Origin: Tsukamurella sp. 8F
GTDB taxonomy: Bacteria > Actinomycetota > Actinomycetes > Mycobacteriales > Mycobacteriaceae
Length of the DNA: 48,832 nucleotides
NCBI RefSeq assembly: GCF_029167375.1
Contig: NZ_JARFTP010000031.1
Span: 1 to 48,832 of the forward strand
Reading direction: 5' to 3'
The notes under the pieces are model-generated. The model was not told where the DNA came from. It saw nothing but the letters and a program-made list of their open reading frames with translations, and searched no databases. Made by a program: the position numbers and the translations under genes. This document shows positions 35,071-42,509 of this stretch, in pieces (the first letter of the stretch is position 1; each line of letters starts with the position of its first letter).

Positions 35071-36474
35071 CTACACGGTGACCCGGGTCGCCGCCGCCCC
35101 CTCGTCGATGCTCCGCGGGGAGCGCGAGAACAACGCGATCGCAGCCGCACCCGCCAGCAGCCCGACGACGCCCGCCACGGCCATCGCCGCGTCGAGCCCG
35201 GCCACGAAGTCCGCGCGCACCGTCGGGCGCGACGAGCCCGCCACCGATGAGAAGACGCATCCGAGCACGGCGACACCGAGCGCGAAGCCGATCTGGCGGG
35301 CTGTGTTCACCGCACCGGAGGCGACGCCGCTGAGCTGCGGCGGCACCGCTCCGAGCGCGACCGATGCCAGGGCCGGTGCGCCCAGCCCCACGCCGATGCC
35401 GATCACGGCGAGGCCGGGCGCGGCCGCCCACCAGTGCGAGCCCGCCGAGACGAGGGTGAGCAGGCCGGAGCCGACGCCGATCACCAGCAGGCCGATCCCG
35501 ACGGTGCGCTGCGGCGGCGCGCCGTCGAGTCGGTGGCCGAGCGCCCCCGCCGTGACGAACGCGACCGCAGCCATCGGCAGCATCGCGAGGCCCGTGCCGA
35601 TCGCCGAGAGGCGCAGCACGTCCTGCAGCCATATCGACAGGAGCACGGAGCCCGAGAACGCGGCGAAGTTCATGCCGATCCCGCCGACGAGGGAACCGGC
35701 GAAGCGGGGATTGCGCAGCAGCGACAGGGGCAGCATCGGGTTCGCGACGCGGGTCTCCACGACGCCGAACGCGATCAGCGCCAGCGCGGCGACCGCGAGG
35801 GACGCCATCGTGGCAGGGCGTCCCCAGCCGGCCTCGCCGCCGCGGATGATCCCGAAGATGAGGGCGCCGGCCGCGAGCGAGAACAGGACGACGCCCGCGA
35901 TGTCGAGGCGCACGCGGCGGCGGGCGGTCTCGCGGAAGGCCACCACAGACAGGGCCACGGCACACACGGACACCGGGACGTTGACCATGAATACCCAGCG
36001 CCACCCTGCCCACTGTGTCAGCGCGCCGCCGAGTACCACGCCGATCCCGGCGGACGCGCCCGACACCGCGCCCCAGATGCCGAAGGCGATGCCGCGCTCC
36101 CGCCCCGAGTACGTGGCGTGCAGCAGGGCGATGGTCGTCGCGAACATGGCCGCGCCGCCGACGCCCTGCACCGCCCGGGCGGCGACGAGCACGCCGCCCG
36201 ATCCGGCGAGCCCACACGTGAGCGACGCCGCGGCGAACAGGAGAGTGCCGGCGATGTACACCCGCTTGTGCCCGAGATTGTCGGCGAGGGCACCCATGCC
36301 GAGCACCAGTGCGCCGAGCACGAGTGCGTAGGCGTCGAGCACCCACTGCAGGGTGGTGAACGATGCGCCCGTGGCGGCGGCGATGTCCGGGAGCGCCACG
36401 GTGACGATCGTGACGTCGATCAGCAGCATGAACGTGCCCAGGCACGATGCGATGAGTGGAGTCCATTTCTTCAT
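35071..36474 (-). CDS. DHA2-family (14-TM) MFS drug efflux transporter
   Basis: 467-residue major facilitator permease of the EmrB/QacA type. It has an N-terminal motif DVTIVTVALPDIA in helix 1 (typical of DHA2), ADNLGHKRVYIAG (motif A), RAVQGVGGAAMF (motif B) and SGASAGIGVVLGGAL (motif C region, with Ala in place of the usual Pro). About fourteen hydrophobic segments can be counted. It probably exports toxic compounds in exchange for protons. The ATG at 36474 gives the normal N-terminus MKKWTPLIA. A divergent double-Lrp regulator and an inverted repeat lie in the 67-bp gap, so local control is likely. Confidence 0.92.
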   Translation of the reverse strand: MKKWTPLIASCLGTFMLLIDVTIVTVALPDIAAATGASFTTLQWVLDAYALVLGALVLGMGALADNLGHKRVYIAGTLLFAAASLTCGLAGSGGVLVAARAVQGVGGAAMFATTIALLHATYSGRERGIAFGIWGAVSGASAGIGVVLGGALTQWAGWRWVFMVNVPVSVCAVALSVVAFRETARRRVRLDIAGVVLFSLAAGALIFGIIRGGEAGWGRPATMASLAVAALALIAFGVVETRVANPMLPLSLLRNPRFAGSLVGGIGMNFAAFSGSVLLSIWLQDVLRLSAIGTGLAMLPMAAVAFVTAGALGHRLDGAPPQRTVGIGLLVIGVGSGLLTLVSAGSHWWAAAPGLAVIGIGVGLGAPALASVALGAVPPQLSGVASGAVNTARQIGFALGVAVLGCVFSSVAGSSRPTVRADFVAGLDAAMAVAGVVGLLAGAAAIALFSRSPRSIDEGAAATRVTV

Positions 36475-36475
36475 A

Positions 36476-36500
36476 CGTCCAGCGTGTTCGCGGATGGACG
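36476..36500. promoter_or_regulatory. Inverted repeat between MFS and Lrp-type genes
   Basis: CGTCCA (36476-36481) and TGGACG (36495-36500) form a 6-bp dyad with 13-nt spacing, just upstream of the MFS ATG in a 67-bp divergent gap. A candidate operator for the neighbouring Lrp-type regulator. Confidence 0.45.
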
Positions 36501-36541
36501 AATCCCACGCATGTCGCCGCCAGATGCGCAAGGATCCGGTT

Positions 36542-37603
36542 ATGGAGCGGCGACACAGTGAGAAATCCATTGTCCTCGATCGTCTCGACCGCGGAATCCT
36601 TCGCGCGCTCACCTACGACGCGCGCCTCTCGTTCGCGGCTCTCGCGGACGCGCTGTCGATCTCGGAGCAGACGGTGAAGCGCCGCTACGACGCAATGGTC
36701 CGGTCTGGCATGGCACGCGTATTCGTGATGGAGAATATGCAGGTCGTGGGCCTGCCGCGGTGGTACCTGCGGCTGCGCCCGAGCCCGGGGGAGGCTCGTC
36801 ACCTGGCCGACCTGCTGGCCGCCCACCAGGACATCAGCTGGGTCGGTGAGGTGTCGGGCGGTACCGAGGTCGTCGCGATCTACCGGCCGCAGTCCGAGTC
36901 GGCGCGCGACGATCTGCTCCGCGATCGGCTGCCCCGCACCGCGGCGGTCGCCGAGTTGCAGGCACACTCGTTGGTCTTCCGGTACCCGTGCGACAGGGGG
37001 ATGCCCGGCACTCACGATGCCCTCGACGAAGCGCAGGAGGCGCGGGTGCGCGAGCTGGCGGACCCGGCGCACCGCGTCGTCGACCTGCTCGACCAGCCGC
37101 CCGCTGGTGCGACCGCGCCGCTCGACGGCATCGACAGGGGCATCGTCGCCGAGCTGGAACGGGACGGGCGGACGCCCTACGCGGCGGTCGCGCGCGCAGT
37201 CGGGATCAGCCCTGCTCGTGTGTCGCAACGGGTGGCGGCGATGGTGCGTGCCGGCCGGCTGCACTTCGATCTCGACCTGTCCATGCCTGCCCTCGGTTAC
37301 GGGCAGTACATGCAGCTCTATCTGTCCTGCGCCCCGTCGGCGGTGGACCGCGCGGGCCGCGCGCTCGCCCGCGCCGAAGAGGTGCCGTTCGTCGGGATGG
37401 CGACTGGTCCGGCGAATCTGATCGCGAGTGCGGTGTTCCGGGACGACCTGCACGTGCACGAATTCGTCACGGGCACGCTCGGCGGCATCCACGGGATAAC
37501 GTCGATGGAACTGGTACCGGTCACGCGTCCGGTGAAGCTCGCCCGCTCGTTCCACGCCGGCGCGGGCTTGTCACCCGTCCCGCCCGCGCGGGTCACCAGG
37601 TGA
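36542..37603 (+). CDS. Tandem-duplicated Lrp/AsnC-family regulator
   Basis: 353-residue protein made of two Lrp/AsnC modules. Module 1 has a HTH near residues 10-60 (LDRLDRGILRALTYDARLSF, SISEQTVKRRYDAMVRSG) and a ligand domain to about 165. Module 2 has a second HTH near residues 197-245 (LDGIDRGIVAELERDGRTPY, VGISPARVSQRVAAMVRAG) and a ligand domain. Such fused Lrps are seen in actinobacteria. ATG at 36542 is preferred over the ATG at 36524: AAGGA lies 10 nt upstream. Divergent to the efflux pump, which it probably controls. It abuts the yajQ stop with no gap. The inducer is unknown. Confidence 0.85.
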   Translation: MERRHSEKSIVLDRLDRGILRALTYDARLSFAALADALSISEQTVKRRYDAMVRSGMARVFVMENMQVVGLPRWYLRLRPSPGEARHLADLLAAHQDISWVGEVSGGTEVVAIYRPQSESARDDLLRDRLPRTAAVAELQAHSLVFRYPCDRGMPGTHDALDEAQEARVRELADPAHRVVDLLDQPPAGATAPLDGIDRGIVAELERDGRTPYAAVARAVGISPARVSQRVAAMVRAGRLHFDLDLSMPALGYGQYMQLYLSCAPSAVDRAGRALARAEEVPFVGMATGPANLIASAVFRDDLHVHEFVTGTLGGIHGITSMELVPVTRPVKLARSFHAGAGLSPVPPARVTR

Positions 37604-38095
37604 CTAGCGGTAGTTGACGAACTGCAGGGCAAGGTCCAGGTCGGCGCCCTTCAGCAGGGACTGGACTGCCTGCAGATCGTCGCGGGACTTGCTGCTCACG
37701 CGCAGCTCGTCGCCCTGGATCTGGGCCTTCACGGACTTCGGGCCCTCGTCGCGGATCAGCTTGGAGATCTTCTTGGCCTGATCGGACGCGATGCCCTCGA
37801 CGATCTTGCCGCTGATCTTGAACTGCTTACCGGATGCGACCGGATCGCCGGCGTCGAACGCCTTGAGCGAGATGCCGCGCTTGATCAGCTTCTCCTGGAA
37901 CACCTCGAGGCCGGCCTTGGCGCGCTCCTCGGCATCGGACGTGACGAGGATGCCGTCCTCGCCCGAGAACTCGACCGTGGTGTTGGTCCCGCGGAAGTCG
38001 TAGCGCTGGCTGAGTTCCTTGCCTGCCTGGTTGAGGGCGTTGGCGACTTCCTGGCGGTCGACCTTGCTCACGACGTCGAATGACGAATCTGCCAC
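37604..38095 (-). CDS. YajQ-family nucleotide-binding protein (UPF0234)
   Basis: 163-residue soluble protein of the YajQ/DUF520 family with two ferredoxin-like RNP folds. Signatures: [20 protein letters not shown] at the N-terminus, [20 protein letters not shown], and the C-terminal [20 protein letters not shown]. Family members bind cyclic di-GMP in some species or tRNA/GTP in others; the role here is unknown. The GTG start at 38095 has GAGGAG 8 nt upstream. Corresponds in position to Rv0566c. The GGDEF protein in this window makes the cyclic di-GMP link attractive but unproven. Confidence 0.92.
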   Translation of the reverse strand: MADSSFDVVSKVDRQEVANALNQAGKELSQRYDFRGTNTTVEFSGEDGILVTSDAEERAKAGLEVFQEKLIKRGISLKAFDAGDPVASGKQFKISGKIVEGIASDQAKKISKLIRDEGPKSVKAQIQGDELRVSSKSRDDLQAVQSLLKGADLDLALQFVNYR

Positions 38096-38153
38096 TTGTA
38101 GCTGCTCCTCTGCTCGGTGCGGTCTGGGGTGCGCGGCGGCATGACCTGCTGGT

Positions 38154-38182
38154 TTGCATACCCCCGGTGGCGACGTTGTATT
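38154..38182 (+). promoter_or_regulatory. Promoter candidate for tRNA-Tyr
   Basis: TTGCAT (38154-38159) and TGTATT (38177-38182) are separated by 17 bp, ending about 60 bp before the tRNA-Tyr gene. The hexamers and spacing fit a housekeeping promoter; no direct evidence of use. Confidence 0.4.
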
Positions 38183-38243
38183 GTACGTTCCGCTGCTCCG
38201 CGAGGGGTGGCGCGGCCACTCCGCGAGGAGCGGCCCGAGATAC

Positions 38244-38326
38244 GGCACGTTGCCCGAGCGGCCAATGGGAGCGGACTGTAAATCCGTCGGCTTACGCCTA
38301 CGTAGGTTCGAATCCTACACGTGCCA
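38244..38326 (+). tRNA. tRNA-Tyr (GTA)
   Basis: Class II tRNA, 83 nt. Acceptor GGCACGT pairs with ACGTGCC (38319-38325), discriminator A. Anticodon GTA at 38278-38280, T arm GTAGG-TTCGAAT-CCTAC, and a long variable arm (CGGCTTACGCCTACG region) characteristic of tRNA-Tyr. CCA is not encoded. A strong hairpin terminator follows 8 nt after the gene. Confidence 0.96.
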
Positions 38327-38334
38327 CACCTACA

Positions 38335-38364
38335 GACCCCCGGACTCGGCCGAGTTCGGGGGTC
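38335..38364 (+). terminator. Terminator after tRNA-Tyr
   Basis: GACCCCCG and CGGGGGTC form an 8-bp stem, extended inward by ACTCGG/CCGAGT after one mismatched pair, giving a near-continuous 15-bp stem. No T-run follows, so a GC-stem terminator is inferred from position. Confidence 0.65.
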
Positions 38365-38484
38365 GTGGTGTCTCCTGGCGCATTGCGCCGAAAATAGCCT
38401 TGACCAGGCGATTTGGTCTTCCGGCCCGGCGGTGTGTAACCTCGTTAAGGCTTCAGGGCAGGCCGCGATGCGGTCCGTCCGAAG

Positions 38485-38557
38485 GCCCCCTTAGCTCAGT
38501 CGGCAGAGCGTTTCCATGGTAAGGAAAAGGTCGACGGTTCGATTCCGTCAGGGGGCT
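38485..38557 (+). tRNA. tRNA-Thr (GGT)
   Basis: 73-nt tRNA. Acceptor GCCCCCT pairs with AGGGGGC (38550-38556), discriminator T. D arm GCTC-AGTCGGCA-GAGC, anticodon loop ATGGTAA with GGT at 38518-38520, T arm ACGG-TTCGATT-CCGT. A TTGGTC/TAACCT pair upstream is a possible promoter. CCA is not encoded. Confidence 0.95.
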
Positions 38558-38587
38558 CGCTAGACCAGTGCGATGGGTGTAGCTCAT

Positions 38588-38661
38588 GGCGGTGTAGCTC
38601 AGCTGGTTAGAGCGCACGACTCATAATCGTGAGGTCGGGGGATCGAGCCCCCCCACCGCTA
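38588..38661 (+). tRNA. tRNA-Met (CAT), elongator type
   Basis: 74-nt tRNA. Acceptor GGCGGTG pairs with CACCGCT (G1:U72 wobble), discriminator A. Anticodon CAT within ACGACTCATAATCGT. It lacks the three G:C anticodon-stem pairs and the C1:A72 mismatch of initiator tRNA, so it is the elongator. rpmG starts 35 nt downstream and may be co-transcribed, as in Mycobacterium. Confidence 0.94.
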
Positions 38662-38696
38662 CAAGAACTATCGAAGTACCCGAAAGAAGGCAGACT

Positions 38697-38864
38697 GTGG
38701 CTTCGTCTACTGATGTCCGCCCCAAGATCACCTTGGCGTGCGACGTGTGTAAGCACCGCAACTACATCACCAAGAAGAACCGGCGCAACGATCCGGATCG
38801 CCTGGAGCTGAAGAAGTTCTGCCCGAACTGCGGGACGCACCAGGCTCACCGCGAGTCGCGCTAG
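38697..38864 (+). CDS. rpmG: Ribosomal protein bL33
   Basis: 55-residue large-subunit protein. Starts GTG at 38697 with AGAAGG upstream. The protein begins [20 protein letters not shown] and ends [15 protein letters not shown]. Two Cys pairs (CDVC and CPNC) form the zinc ribbon, so this is the zinc-containing (C+) form, a form that zinc-starved actinobacteria replace with a C- paralogue. Position before hadA matches rpmG2 (Rv0634B). It ends in a clear rho-independent terminator. Confidence 0.95.
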   Translation: MASSTDVRPKITLACDVCKHRNYITKKNRRNDPDRLELKKFCPNCGTHQAHRESR

Positions 38865-38875
38865 AGCTTCCACGG

Positions 38876-38903
38876 GGAGGGCACCGTCAGGTGCCCTCCT
38901 TTT
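38876..38903 (+). terminator. Rho-independent terminator after rpmG
   Basis: Perfect 10-bp stem GGAGGGCACC / GGTGCCCTCC with a GTCA loop, followed by TTTT. It lies 11 nt after the rpmG stop. This is the best classical terminator in the window, so hadA must have its own promoter. Confidence 0.92.
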
Positions 38904-39000
38904 GTGTTTCCCCCGGCAGCCCGCGGGCGGGAAGGAACCCGGCACCACGCCGCCGAAGATGGGGGCGGGGCGCTGGCTGATATAGGTAGGGTGACCCCCT

Positions 39001-39579
39001 GTGAGTAACGAAATAGAGGTGCCCGGCGGCTCCGTCAAGGAGAAGCTGACGCCGGAGGAGATCTCGGAGCGCACGCGCGCCGCGGTCGGTTACAACTACG
39101 AGTACAAGGACAAGTACCTCGTGGGCCGGGAGAAGATCCGCGAGTTCGCGTTGGCGACGCAGGCGACCGATCCGATCCACTTCGAGGTGGAGGCCGCCCG
39201 GGCGGCCGGCTACGAGGACATCGTCGCGCCCCCGATCTTCTTCAGCCTGTTCGGGATCATCGCGCACCGTCCGCTGTTCGACGAGGCCGTCGTCGGCTAC
39301 GGCAAGGGCCAGATCATGCAGTCGGAGCAGAAGGTGGTCTTCCATCGGCCGATCGTCGCCGGTCAGGTCCTCACCTGCCATGTTCACTTCGACAGCTTCC
39401 GGCAGGCCGTCGGCGTCGACATGATCGTGACGCGGAACGAGATCCACGATCAGCACGGCAATCACCTGTGCAGCTCGTGGACCACTCTGGTCGGCTACTC
39501 CGGTGGTGGCGAGGACGATACGGCGGGCCCGGACTTCGAGGACGCTCTCGAGAAGGTGATGATGCATGGCACTGCGTAA
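39001..39579 (+). CDS. hadA: (3R)-hydroxyacyl-ACP dehydratase subunit HadA
   Basis: 192-residue MaoC-like hotdog protein, the substrate-binding non-catalytic subunit of the HadAB dehydratase in FAS-II mycolic acid elongation. Features: YNYEYKDKYLVGREKIREFA, TDPIHFEVEAARAAGYEDIV and VAPPIFFSLFG. It lacks the catalytic hydratase Asp-His set found in HadB. GTG at 39001; TAGGGT (38987-38992) ends 8 nt upstream and there is no Shine-Dalgarno, so translation is probably leaderless. It overlaps hadB by 14 nt. No hadC follows. It is the target of thiacetazone/isoxyl-type inhibitors in mycobacteria. Confidence 0.94.
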   Translation: MSNEIEVPGGSVKEKLTPEEISERTRAAVGYNYEYKDKYLVGREKIREFALATQATDPIHFEVEAARAAGYEDIVAPPIFFSLFGIIAHRPLFDEAVVGYGKGQIMQSEQKVVFHRPIVAGQVLTCHVHFDSFRQAVGVDMIVTRNEIHDQHGNHLCSSWTTLVGYSGGGEDDTAGPDFEDALEKVMMHGTA

Positions 39580-39991
39580 CTTCACGGACGTCCAGGTGGG
39601 CGACGAGCTGCCCGAGCGGACTTTCGAGCTCACCCGCGGCGATCTGGTCAACTACGCCGGCGTCACCGGTGACCCCAATCCGATCCACTGGTCCGACCAC
39701 GTGGTCAAGCTCGCCGGGCTCGACGACGTGATAGCGCAGGGGATGCTGACGATGAGCCTGGGCTCGAACTTCGTCGCCGATTGGCTCGGCGATCCCGGCT
39801 CGATCAAGGACTACGCCATCAAGTTCATCAAACCGGTCTTCGTGCCGGCGGACGAGAAGGCCGTCCTGAAGTACTCCGGCAAGATCAAGTCGCTCGACCC
39901 CGAGACCAAGACCGGCGTCGTGTTCCTGACGGTCACCCAGGGGGAGCGCAAGGTCGCCGGTAAGCCGGTCGCTACAGTTCAGTTCGCCTGA
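39566..39991 (+). CDS. hadB: (3R)-hydroxyacyl-ACP dehydratase catalytic subunit HadB
   Basis: 141-residue hotdog-fold catalytic subunit. The R-hydratase motif YAGVTGDPNPIHW places the catalytic Asp36 and His41 as in M. tuberculosis HadB. Further features: DDVIAQGMLTMSLGSNF and the C-terminal VTQGERKVAGKPVATVQF. The ATG lies inside the 3' end of hadA (14-nt overlap), so translation is coupled and equimolar. tRNA-Trp follows after 135 bp, with no hadC between, unlike Mycobacterium. Confidence 0.95.
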   Translation: MALRNFTDVQVGDELPERTFELTRGDLVNYAGVTGDPNPIHWSDHVVKLAGLDDVIAQGMLTMSLGSNFVADWLGDPGSIKDYAIKFIKPVFVPADEKAVLKYSGKIKSLDPETKTGVVFLTVTQGERKVAGKPVATVQFA

Positions 39992-40001
39992 CGAGCGGTT
40001 T

Positions 40002-40030
40002 TTGGGTGCGGCGGCACGGTGCCGTACACT
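40002..40030 (+). promoter_or_regulatory. Promoter candidate for tRNA-Trp/secE
   Basis: TTGGGT (40002-40007), a 17-bp spacer and TACACT (40025-40030) lie about 97 bp before tRNA-Trp. ACACT/AGTGT next to it is a small dyad. Sequence-only inference. Confidence 0.4.
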
Positions 40031-40126
40031 GAAGTGTCCGTGGTGGACGAGTGCGCGCTGGATCGTGAATCCGGCGCGCATGGCATGTGAGCCGCGGAAC
40101 GGCCTCCCGGAGACGGGCAGGGCCGA

Positions 40127-40199
40127 AGGGGTGTAGCTCAGTTGGTAGAGCAGCGGTCTCCAAAACCGCAGGTCGCAGGTTCGAGTCCTGTCGCCCCTG
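40127..40199 (+). tRNA. tRNA-Trp (CCA)
   Basis: 73-nt tRNA. Acceptor AGGGGTG pairs with CGCCCCT, discriminator G. Anticodon loop CTCCAAA with CCA at 40160-40162. T arm GCAGG-TTCGAGT-CCTGT. It sits directly upstream of secE-nusG, the standard trpT-secE-nusG arrangement. Confidence 0.95.
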
Positions 40200-40284
40200 C
40201 ACTGGTGGGTAGCAGCCTTCGACGGCGGCGGTCACCGGCAGGCCCGTCGGGCCGCACGAAACGAACGACGTGGAGGGTGTTTGC

Positions 40285-40680
40285 GTGAGCGACGAGCGAG
40301 ACGACGTGACCGAGGACGCGAAGAGCGCCGCGGACGACGCCGACGCCGCTGCTCGTCCCTCGGGTAAGCGCGGCTCACGCCGCGGGCGGGCGCTACTCGA
40401 CGAGTCGGGCGCAGGTGAGTCCACCTCGCGTGGCGGGACGGCCACGCTGACGAAGCCGAAGGCGGCCAAGGCCACCGCGACGCAGAGCCGGAACCCGTTC
40501 GCCGCCGTGTGGTTGTTCCTGCGGCAGGTGGTAGCCGAGCTGCGCAAGGTCATCTGGCCGAACCGCAGGCAGACGGCCACCTACGTGATGGTCGTGCTGG
40601 TGTTCGTGGTCGTCCTGACCGCGTTCATCTCCGGCCTGGACATCGGGTTCGCAAAGCTCGTCCTCTGGGCCTTCGGCTGA
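40285..40680 (+). CDS. secE: Preprotein translocase subunit SecE
   Basis: 131 residues. A long charged N-terminal region (about 75 residues, actinobacterial style), then the conserved [20 protein letters not shown] amphipathic segment and one transmembrane helix ([20 protein letters not shown]), as in single-helix SecE of the SecYEG channel. The GTG at 40285 is chosen over GTG at 40270 because GGAGG lies 8-9 nt upstream and the shorter protein is typical. It precedes nusG by 55 bp. Confidence 0.94.
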   Translation: MSDERDDVTEDAKSAADDADAAARPSGKRGSRRGRALLDESGAGESTSRGGTATLTKPKAAKATATQSRNPFAAVWLFLRQVVAELRKVIWPNRRQTATYVMVVLVFVVVLTAFISGLDIGFAKLVLWAFG

Positions 40681-40735
40681 CAAGAGGAAGCACGACCCGC
40701 GCGGCCGACGGGCGCGTGAGCGACAAGGAAGGAAT

Positions 40736-41587
40736 GTGGGCGCAGTGAGCACCCCGGAGTACGACGAGGCAGAGCAGGACGCCGCCCCGCAGGCGCACAG
40801 CGACCTCGCGGCGGACGGTGAGGCCGTAGCGGCCGGGGAAGCGCCCGCCGGCGAATCGACCGACGACGTGGCGACCGGCGAGACCGCCGTGGACGACGCG
40901 GCGATCGGAGAGAGCGCCGCGGACGACGATGCTGCCGAGGAGACCGCCGACGAGGTCGACCCCGTGGCCGAGCTGAAGGCACAGCTGCGCATCGCTCCGG
41001 GCGAGTGGTACGTCATCCACACCTACGCCGGTTACGAGAACAAGGTGAAGGCCAATCTCGAGACCCGCGTCCAGAACCTCGATGTCGGCGACTACATCTT
41101 CCAGGTCGAGGTCCCGACCGAAGAGGTCACCGAGATCAAGAACGGCCAGCAGAAGCGAGTCAACCGCAAGGTGCTGCCGGGCTACATCCTGGTACGCATG
41201 GACCTCAACGACGAGTCGTGGGGTGCGGTGCGCAACACGCCGGGTGTCACCGGCTTCGTCGGGCTCACCAGCAAGCCCTCGCCGTTGACCATCGGCGAGG
41301 TCGTGAAGTTCCTGCTCCCCGAGAGCGCGCGGCGTAAGCCCGCGAAGACCGCGGCGGGCGCGGATGTACCGGCCGCGGCGGCGGGAGCCGCGCCGCAGGG
41401 GCCCGCCGTCGAGGTGGACTTCGAGGTCGGCGAGTCGGTCACCGTCATGGACGGCCCGTTCGCGACCCTGCCCGCGTCGATCAGTGAGATCAATGCCGAG
41501 CAGCGCAAGGTCAAGGTGCTGGTGTCGATCTTCGGTCGCGAGACTCCCGTCGAACTCGCGTTCAACCAGGTCGAGAAGATCAGCTAG
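40736..41587 (+). CDS. nusG: Transcription termination/antitermination factor NusG
   Basis: 283-residue NusG with the acidic N-terminal extension common in actinobacteria (first 75 residues), an NGN domain ([35 protein letters not shown]) and a C-terminal KOW domain ([20 protein letters not shown]). NusG couples RNA polymerase to Rho or ribosomes. A Pro/Ala-rich linker joins the domains. GTG at 40736 has AAGGA 6 nt upstream; a second GTG at 40745 is an alternative start. rplK follows. Confidence 0.94.
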   Translation: MGAVSTPEYDEAEQDAAPQAHSDLAADGEAVAAGEAPAGESTDDVATGETAVDDAAIGESAADDDAAEETADEVDPVAELKAQLRIAPGEWYVIHTYAGYENKVKANLETRVQNLDVGDYIFQVEVPTEEVTEIKNGQQKRVNRKVLPGYILVRMDLNDESWGAVRNTPGVTGFVGLTSKPSPLTIGEVVKFLLPESARRKPAKTAAGADVPAAAAGAAPQGPAVEVDFEVGESVTVMDGPFATLPASISEINAEQRKVKVLVSIFGRETPVELAFNQVEKIS

Positions 41588-41656
41588 TCCCTCCGCACAG
41601 ACTTCCCACGCCCCGACAAAGAGACACGGGTGTGGGGTGGATAAAAGGAAACAAGG

Positions 41657-42088
41657 ATGCCCCCGAAGAAGAAGAAGGTCGCCGGGCTCATCAAGCTGCA
41701 GATCCAGGCCGGGCAGGCCAACCCCGCCCCGCCCGTGGGTCCTGCGCTGGGTCAGCACGGCGTCAACATCATGGAGTTCTGCAAGGCGTACAACGCCGCG
41801 ACCGAGTCGCAGCGTGGCAACGTCATCCCGGTCGAGATCACGGTCTACGAGGACCGCTCGTTCGACTTCAAGCTGAAGACTCCTCCGGCCGCCAAGCTGC
41901 TGCTGAAGGCAGCGGGCGTGCAGAAGGGCTCGGGCGAGCCGCACAAGAACAAGGTCGCCAAGGTGACCTGGGATCAGGTGCGCGAGATCGCCGAGACCAA
42001 GAAGGAGGACCTGAACGCCAACGACATCGATCAGGCCGCGAAGATCATCGCCGGTACTGCTCGGTCGATGGGCATCACGGTCGAGTAA
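41657..42088 (+). CDS. rplK: Ribosomal protein uL11
   Basis: 143-residue large-subunit protein. Starts [20 protein letters not shown], then [19 protein letters not shown] (the thiopeptide/23S contact loop) and ends [11 protein letters not shown]. It is complete and typical. ATG at 41657 with AAGGAAACAAGG upstream. rplA follows after 87 bp, with a 16-bp palindrome immediately after the stop codon. Confidence 0.96.
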   Translation: MPPKKKKVAGLIKLQIQAGQANPAPPVGPALGQHGVNIMEFCKAYNAATESQRGNVIPVEITVYEDRSFDFKLKTPPAAKLLLKAAGVQKGSGEPHKNKVAKVTWDQVREIAETKKEDLNANDIDQAAKIIAGTARSMGITVE

Positions 42089-42104
42089 CGAGGCGCGCGC
42101 CTCG
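42089..42104. repeat. 16-bp perfect palindrome after rplK
   Basis: CGAGGCGCGCGCCTCG directly follows the rplK stop codon. As RNA it could form a short stem with a tight loop between rplK and rplA; function unknown. Confidence 0.5.
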
Positions 42105-42175
42105 TGGGAGGGCCCGCTTGGCCCGCAGAACCACACCCCTGCTCGGTACGCCGGGCAAGATACGAAAGAGCAACG

Positions 42176-42448
42176 ATGAGCAAGAAGAGCAAGGCCTTCA
42201 AGGCCGCTACCGAGAAGATCGACAAGGACAAGCTGTACAGCCCGCTCGATGCTGTGAAGCTGGCCAAGGAGACCTCCTCCACCAAGCAGGACGCCACCGT
42301 CGAGGTCGCCATGCGCCTGGGCGTCGACCCGCGCAAGGCGGACCAGATGGTCCGCGGCACCGTCAACCTGCCGAACGGCACCGGTAAGACCGCGCGCGTC
42401 GTGGTGTTCGCCGTCGGAGCCAAGGCCGAAGAGGCTAAGGCCGCGGGG
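42176..42448 (+). pseudogene. rplA: Ribosomal protein uL1, 3'-truncated at a GC-only junction
   Basis: The first 91 codons are an intact uL1 N-terminus ([20 protein letters not shown], then [20 protein letters not shown] and [19 protein letters not shown]). Homology then stops in a tract of G and C homopolymers. The family is about 235 residues, so more than half is absent, including the second domain's MPNPKTGTVT. No in-frame stop follows the junction: the frame runs to 43750 across the neighbouring aminotransferase in a wrong frame. ATG at 42176 and its spacing after rplK are normal. A loss of this universally conserved gene with no stop codon suggests misassembly more than natural decay. 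Confidence 0.85.
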
Positions 42449-42479
42449 GGCCCCCCCGGGGGGGCCCCCGCGCCCCCCC
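42441..42479. other. 39-nt G/C-only homopolymer junction
   Basis: After CCGC the sequence is six G, seven C, seven G, five C, GCG and seven C, ending before CTCGTCC. The block 42451-42464 is a perfect palindrome of C and G runs. It separates truncated rplA from a Shine-Dalgarno (CGGAGGAGGG) serving the aminotransferase. Such runs are typical of poly-G sequencing artefacts or low-quality contig ends; a genuine rearrangement cannot be excluded. Confidence 0.85.
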
Positions 42480-42509
42480 TCGTCCAGACCACGACCGGAG
42501 GAGGGCAAG

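Noticed and set aside
34781-37555. Minus-strand 924-codon open frame across htpX, MFS and Lrp genes
   Set aside because: Spans three recognised genes in the wrong frame; Arg/Gly/Ala-rich shadow.
38244-38661. tRNA cluster as a prophage or island attachment site
   Set aside because: No integrase, no repeated tRNA 3' end and no foreign genes next to it.
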